64,000 nt of DNA from Acanthosoma haemorrhoidale. Lineage: Eukaryota; Arthropoda; Insecta; Hemiptera; Acanthosomatidae. Every line of letters starts with the position of its first letter. The stretch's first letter is position 1. The translations under genes and the position numbers were made by a program. Under the pieces are notes generated by a model that saw only the letters and a program-made list of their open reading frames with translations, did not search any database and was not told the DNA's origin. The stretch lies in NCBI GenBank assembly GCA_930367205.1, contig OV884011.1:46389754-46453753 (forward strand), in the 5' to 3' direction. Below are positions 59,531 to 64,000 of this stretch, piece by piece.

Positions 59531-60693
59531 TTACAGTGACTCCTCTGGAACCGGCGATACATCGTTGGCTTCGGGCGAGCCTTCCCGAAGACACGGCTGC
59601 TCACCCCGCGCCACCCCCCTGGATATAGTAAAGTGCCCGGAGCCTTGAACCCTTTTCCACTCCCCGACGAATCTGCAGAACGCGGTGTATCTTGCTTCGT
59701 CATTCACCAGCGACGGCAGGTCGGACTCGCCCAGGCTGTACTCTCCTATCGTGCGGAGCAGCCGTGCTCTAGCCGGTTCCAGTGCATGACAAGAGAGCAC
59801 GACGTGCTCCGCAGTATCGCTCTCTCCGCAATGGGGGCAGGACCTGTTTTCTGTCCTCTTGTATTCGTACAGCCTGGCACGGAATCCGCCGTGTCCTGTG
59901 AGCACTTGTGACACCCAGTAATCCGGGGAGACCCTACTTGCCCTCAACCTGTCCTGGACTGAGGGGAAGTACTTCCTCAGGGTGCTCCTCTTGGTCGTGC
60001 CAGTCCACCTGGCGCCCCAGGCCTCTATTGTCTATTCGCCTATGAGGGCCTTCCACCTCCCGGGCTCTTCCTCAATTCTTCTCCGTAGGGGAGGTGGAAG
60101 ATCTTCAATGTGCCCTCTTTTCATCTTCGACCTGAGGCGCTGCTCCAGGAGGACCAGGTCTACTGGTGCCGCCGCTGCCAATACCTCCACCGCGTCCTGA
60201 GACACCGTCCTATAGGACCTCGTGACCCTTATCAAAGCCGCTCTCTGAATCCTTTTCAGGGCGTGCGTCTGGCCCTTGTTAAGGTGCGCCGACCATGACT
60301 GCGAGGCGTACCTGATGATTCCCAAGATGACTGCCTGGTAGAGGGTTCTTGAGTCTGGGAACTTGACTCCCCACATCGCCCCCCCCCCCTATCCTCGTGA
60401 AGGAGTTACTCACTTTAACAACTCTGTCTCCGAGGTATTTGATGTGGGGAGAGAGGCTTAATCTTTTCAAAAGTCTCACCCCCTTGGTACGTTACTTCCT
60501 GTGAACCCCCCCCCCTAACTCTTCTTCCTTCTATTTCCAACCACATAGGGTGGGCACGGTCCATCTTGCCCTGTATCAACGTCGCTGTTGTTTTCTCCGC
60601 AGCCATGGTCATCCTCATTCTGGCGCACCACTCCTTGACCAAATTGGCAAAGGCGCACGCTCTTCCTACTATCTTGGCTCGTGAATTCCCCAC
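59531..60693 (-). pseudogene. R1-like LINE ORF2 C-terminal part, frameshifted
   Basis: Pieces in order: 60693-60415 (MTMAAEKTTATLIQGKMD, a typical start of the RT thumb region), 60479-60279 (SLSPHIKYLGD, the usual KYLG motif), 60376-60032 (helical C-terminal region rich in Arg/Leu), then 59947-59531 with a zinc-knuckle-like C-x2-C-x7-H-x4-C (CPHCGESDTAEHVVLSC, residues 37-53 of that piece). The last two pieces are in the same frame, separated by a single TAG near 60032. The other frame changes coincide with C-runs at 60379-60391, about 60479-60483 and 60508-60517. The protein would be an endonuclease/reverse transcriptase; this copy is not functional as read. Confidence 0.82.
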
Positions 60694-60712
60694 GATGGTC
60701 GCCTGTTAAACC

Positions 60713-61780
60713 AGATCAAAATTGATGCTACATAGTATAGGAAAAATGAAAACCACGGCGTAGCCGCAAATGTGCCACAGAGCTGTATGGCACCACCAAT
60801 TATTCAAACATTCCCAAATTACAATCAAAATTTATTTGAAAACTTGTCAATGTGTTTAGTGTCCCAAATTGTACACAAAAAATTTAACATTTCCTAATCT
60901 TCAAATAGATAGAATTTCAGATTCCATCGAATGATTTATGGACACTATTTTGCATTCATTCTTTATGTATCGTCTTCTACTATCCCCGCCGCAAGTAGCG
61001 TCATTCCAGGCAGGATTCTGGGTTAGTTAGGTTTTTCTGCTACTTGCTATCAAAAGATTTTTTATTCCCAGAAACTTTCATTTTAGCCTTTAGGAGTACA
61101 AATACTCCGATGCACCAATTGTATGAACAGTACTTACAATGTAATTATTAAATAAAGAATTAATTAAAAACATACAAGTGGGGCTAGACTCTCGATTAAT
61201 GTTACGCCGGAAAGGTCTGGGAGATATGAAGTGAATTTTTTTCCCCCTCCAAGCATCACAATCGATGGTTATTTTATCTAATATATATATGAATGTCCTT
61301 GTGATGAAACACCCAGCTCTCTGAGCATTAAGCTGTGACGACAACTAATGTGAACTGAAAAGGCTGTTTTTTAACACACTATTTTCGAACACATGAATTG
61401 TCAAAAGAAAAAGCAAAAAGAAATAGAAAACCATCTTCGTGCCCTACTAATAATAATGAGTAGTAAGTATAGAAATTATAATCGTAACGATATTGCAAGT
61501 TTTTATATTATTTGTTAAAAGCTGCAATTAACTATGCATTTATGTTGATAAAATAACTTTAATCTCCCGCTTACAATTTCCCACACCTTGAATGCTGCTT
61601 CTCTCTTCTGTGGGATTTTCCAAGCATAACTCTTTAGTTCAATCGCATGCGTGCTAACTTGATAAAAATAAAACATTAGCTGTCAGTGAAAATGCCAGTT
61701 CGATGACTTGGGTGTGGATCACCTTTGCTAGAATATTCAAAGCATTAAAATAATTTTGGCGCTATTTCAATTATGCTCTC
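60713..61780. other. AT-rich non-coding DNA with one relative of the 190 bp repeat
   Basis: Around 61296-61370, CACCCAGCTCTCTGAGCATT is followed by AAGCTGTGACGACAACTAAT, matching the tandem unit at 36149-38640 and the single copy at about 33085. Nothing else is recognised. Confidence 0.5.
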
Positions 61781-61980
61781 TCGGTGCTTCGAATGTTTTT
61801 CCGTGTCACTATTTATACACGCGTGAAGTGGAACGCTCTCTCAGCTAAACTGTGTCATTTGTGGTTGTTTTGTCTCAATTGCCAACATTTAATTTTATTA
61901 TATGAAAAACTCGTATTATAGAATGTATTAAATAACTGTATAATAAATAGTGTGCTCCCCAGTGTTGCTTCGATGCCCTC
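61781..61980. repeat. Direct repeat Y, left copy
   Basis: This stretch and 62274-62460 are similar over about 190 bp (TCGGTGCTTC, TAAACTGTGTCATTTGTGGT, GAAAAACTCGTATTATAGAA), roughly 85% identical with small indels. Confidence 0.8.
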
Positions 61981-62012
61981 TTCACTTTGGCGGTGTGTTG
62001 GTAGTACACGGG

Positions 62013-62270
62013 TACTTGGTTTAATATCATCCAGATAAAAGTGGTGCCAGAACTAAACCCTGAGAATTCCGATATTAATACTTCTTGTTTAGGAAAAAAA
62101 TCTTTATTGATTCGTACACAAAAGGTAAAACCTTGAAAAAATTAATTTAAAATTTTTAATAGATATGAAGGAACATCATATCTAATCCGTACAAGGGCAC
62201 AGATTGCCAAACATTGTCTAGTTTAGCATTCTTATTACCGATTCTGGCAACTTGACTAAAAATTTAACTA
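62013..62270. repeat. Unclassified repeat X, copy 3 (left half only)
   Basis: It resembles 52440-52720 at low identity (TTAATATCAT, CCCTGAGAATT, GATTGCCAAA near 62205 against GAATGCCAAATTTG near 52627, GATTCTGGCAACTTG against GATTCTAGGAACTTG). It sits exactly between the two Y repeats. Confidence 0.5.
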
Positions 62271-62273
62271 AAA

Positions 62274-62460
62274 TCGGTGCTTCCAATGTTTTTGTCACTA
62301 TTTACACCCGTGAAGTAGAACGCTCTCGGCTAAACTGTGTCATTTGTGGTTGTTTTGCCTCATTTGCCAACATTCAATATTATTATATGAAAAACTCGTA
62401 TTATAGAATGTATTAAATAACTGGATGTTCCCCAGCGTTGCTTCGATGTTCCACTCTCTA
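62274..62460. repeat. Direct repeat Y, right copy
   Basis: Second copy of the sequence at 61781-61980, about 490 bp downstream and in the same orientation. Confidence 0.8.

Positions 62461-64000
<1,540 letters not shown>

Larger units (their letters stand above)
59061..60712 (-). mobile_element. 5'-truncated R1-like LINE with TTAAACC target duplication
   Basis: The minus strand reads from the RT thumb (about 60690) to the C-terminal zinc domain and 3' UTR. The poly-A tail appears as T-rich sequence at 59068-59078. TTAAACC occurs at 59061-59067 and 60706-60712 and is probably a 7 bp target duplication. Only about 1.6 kb of an expected 5-6 kb is present. GC content and codon use differ sharply from the flanks, so this is a fairly recent insertion. 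Confidence 0.85.

Overview
This 64 kb window is AT-rich eukaryotic DNA, most likely from an arthropod and probably an insect. The evidence is the transposon mix: Jockey-type and R1-like LINEs, a Ty3/gypsy element with AGTTAA...TTAACT LTR ends at a TATA target, and a rosa-like mariner with a DD41D spacing. There is also one recognisable host exon, of the protein kinase minibrain/DYRK1A. There are no bacterial-type genes, operons or CRISPR arrays. Nearly all of the window reads as one very long intron (or 5' region plus intron) of minibrain, transcribed on the + strand towards the exon at 63067-63242.

Layout. 1-2337 is unassigned AT-rich DNA. 2338-11948 is a 9.6 kb satellite: about 51 monomers of 186-187 bp, with a higher-order organisation of about 20 monomers (3,737 bp). 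12-25 kb is intron-like DNA with old LINE pieces, a GC-rich island at 17.0-17.3 kb, and two juxtaposed acceptor/donor motifs (15.28 and 23.09 kb) that look like recursive splice sites. 25279-28935 is a young LTR retrotransposon with identical 180 bp LTRs. It carries gag, protease and integrase but no reverse transcriptase or RNase H. 29-36 kb holds a LINE 3' end with a perfect 15 bp target duplication and possible conserved non-coding blocks. 36149-38640 is a second tandem array of about 190 bp units in two monomer subtypes. A third recursive-splice-like site lies at 43.75 kb. 45.8-54.0 kb holds three internally deleted mariner copies, a Jockey RT fragment and a duplicated unknown repeat family. 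59068-60705 is a 5'-truncated R1-like LINE on the minus strand with strong 3'UTR hairpins. 61.7-62.5 kb holds direct repeats. The minibrain exon follows.

The points most worth following up are (1) the recently inserted gag-PR-IN element that lacks RT, (2) the three recursive-splicing candidates in the same orientation as minibrain, (3) the 20-mer higher-order satellite whose monomers can fold into a conserved nested hairpin, and (4) the shared internal deletion in the mariner copies. Several transposon frameshifts fall on G/C homopolymers, so sequencing or assembly error must be considered. All family names come from reading motifs by eye; no database search was run.
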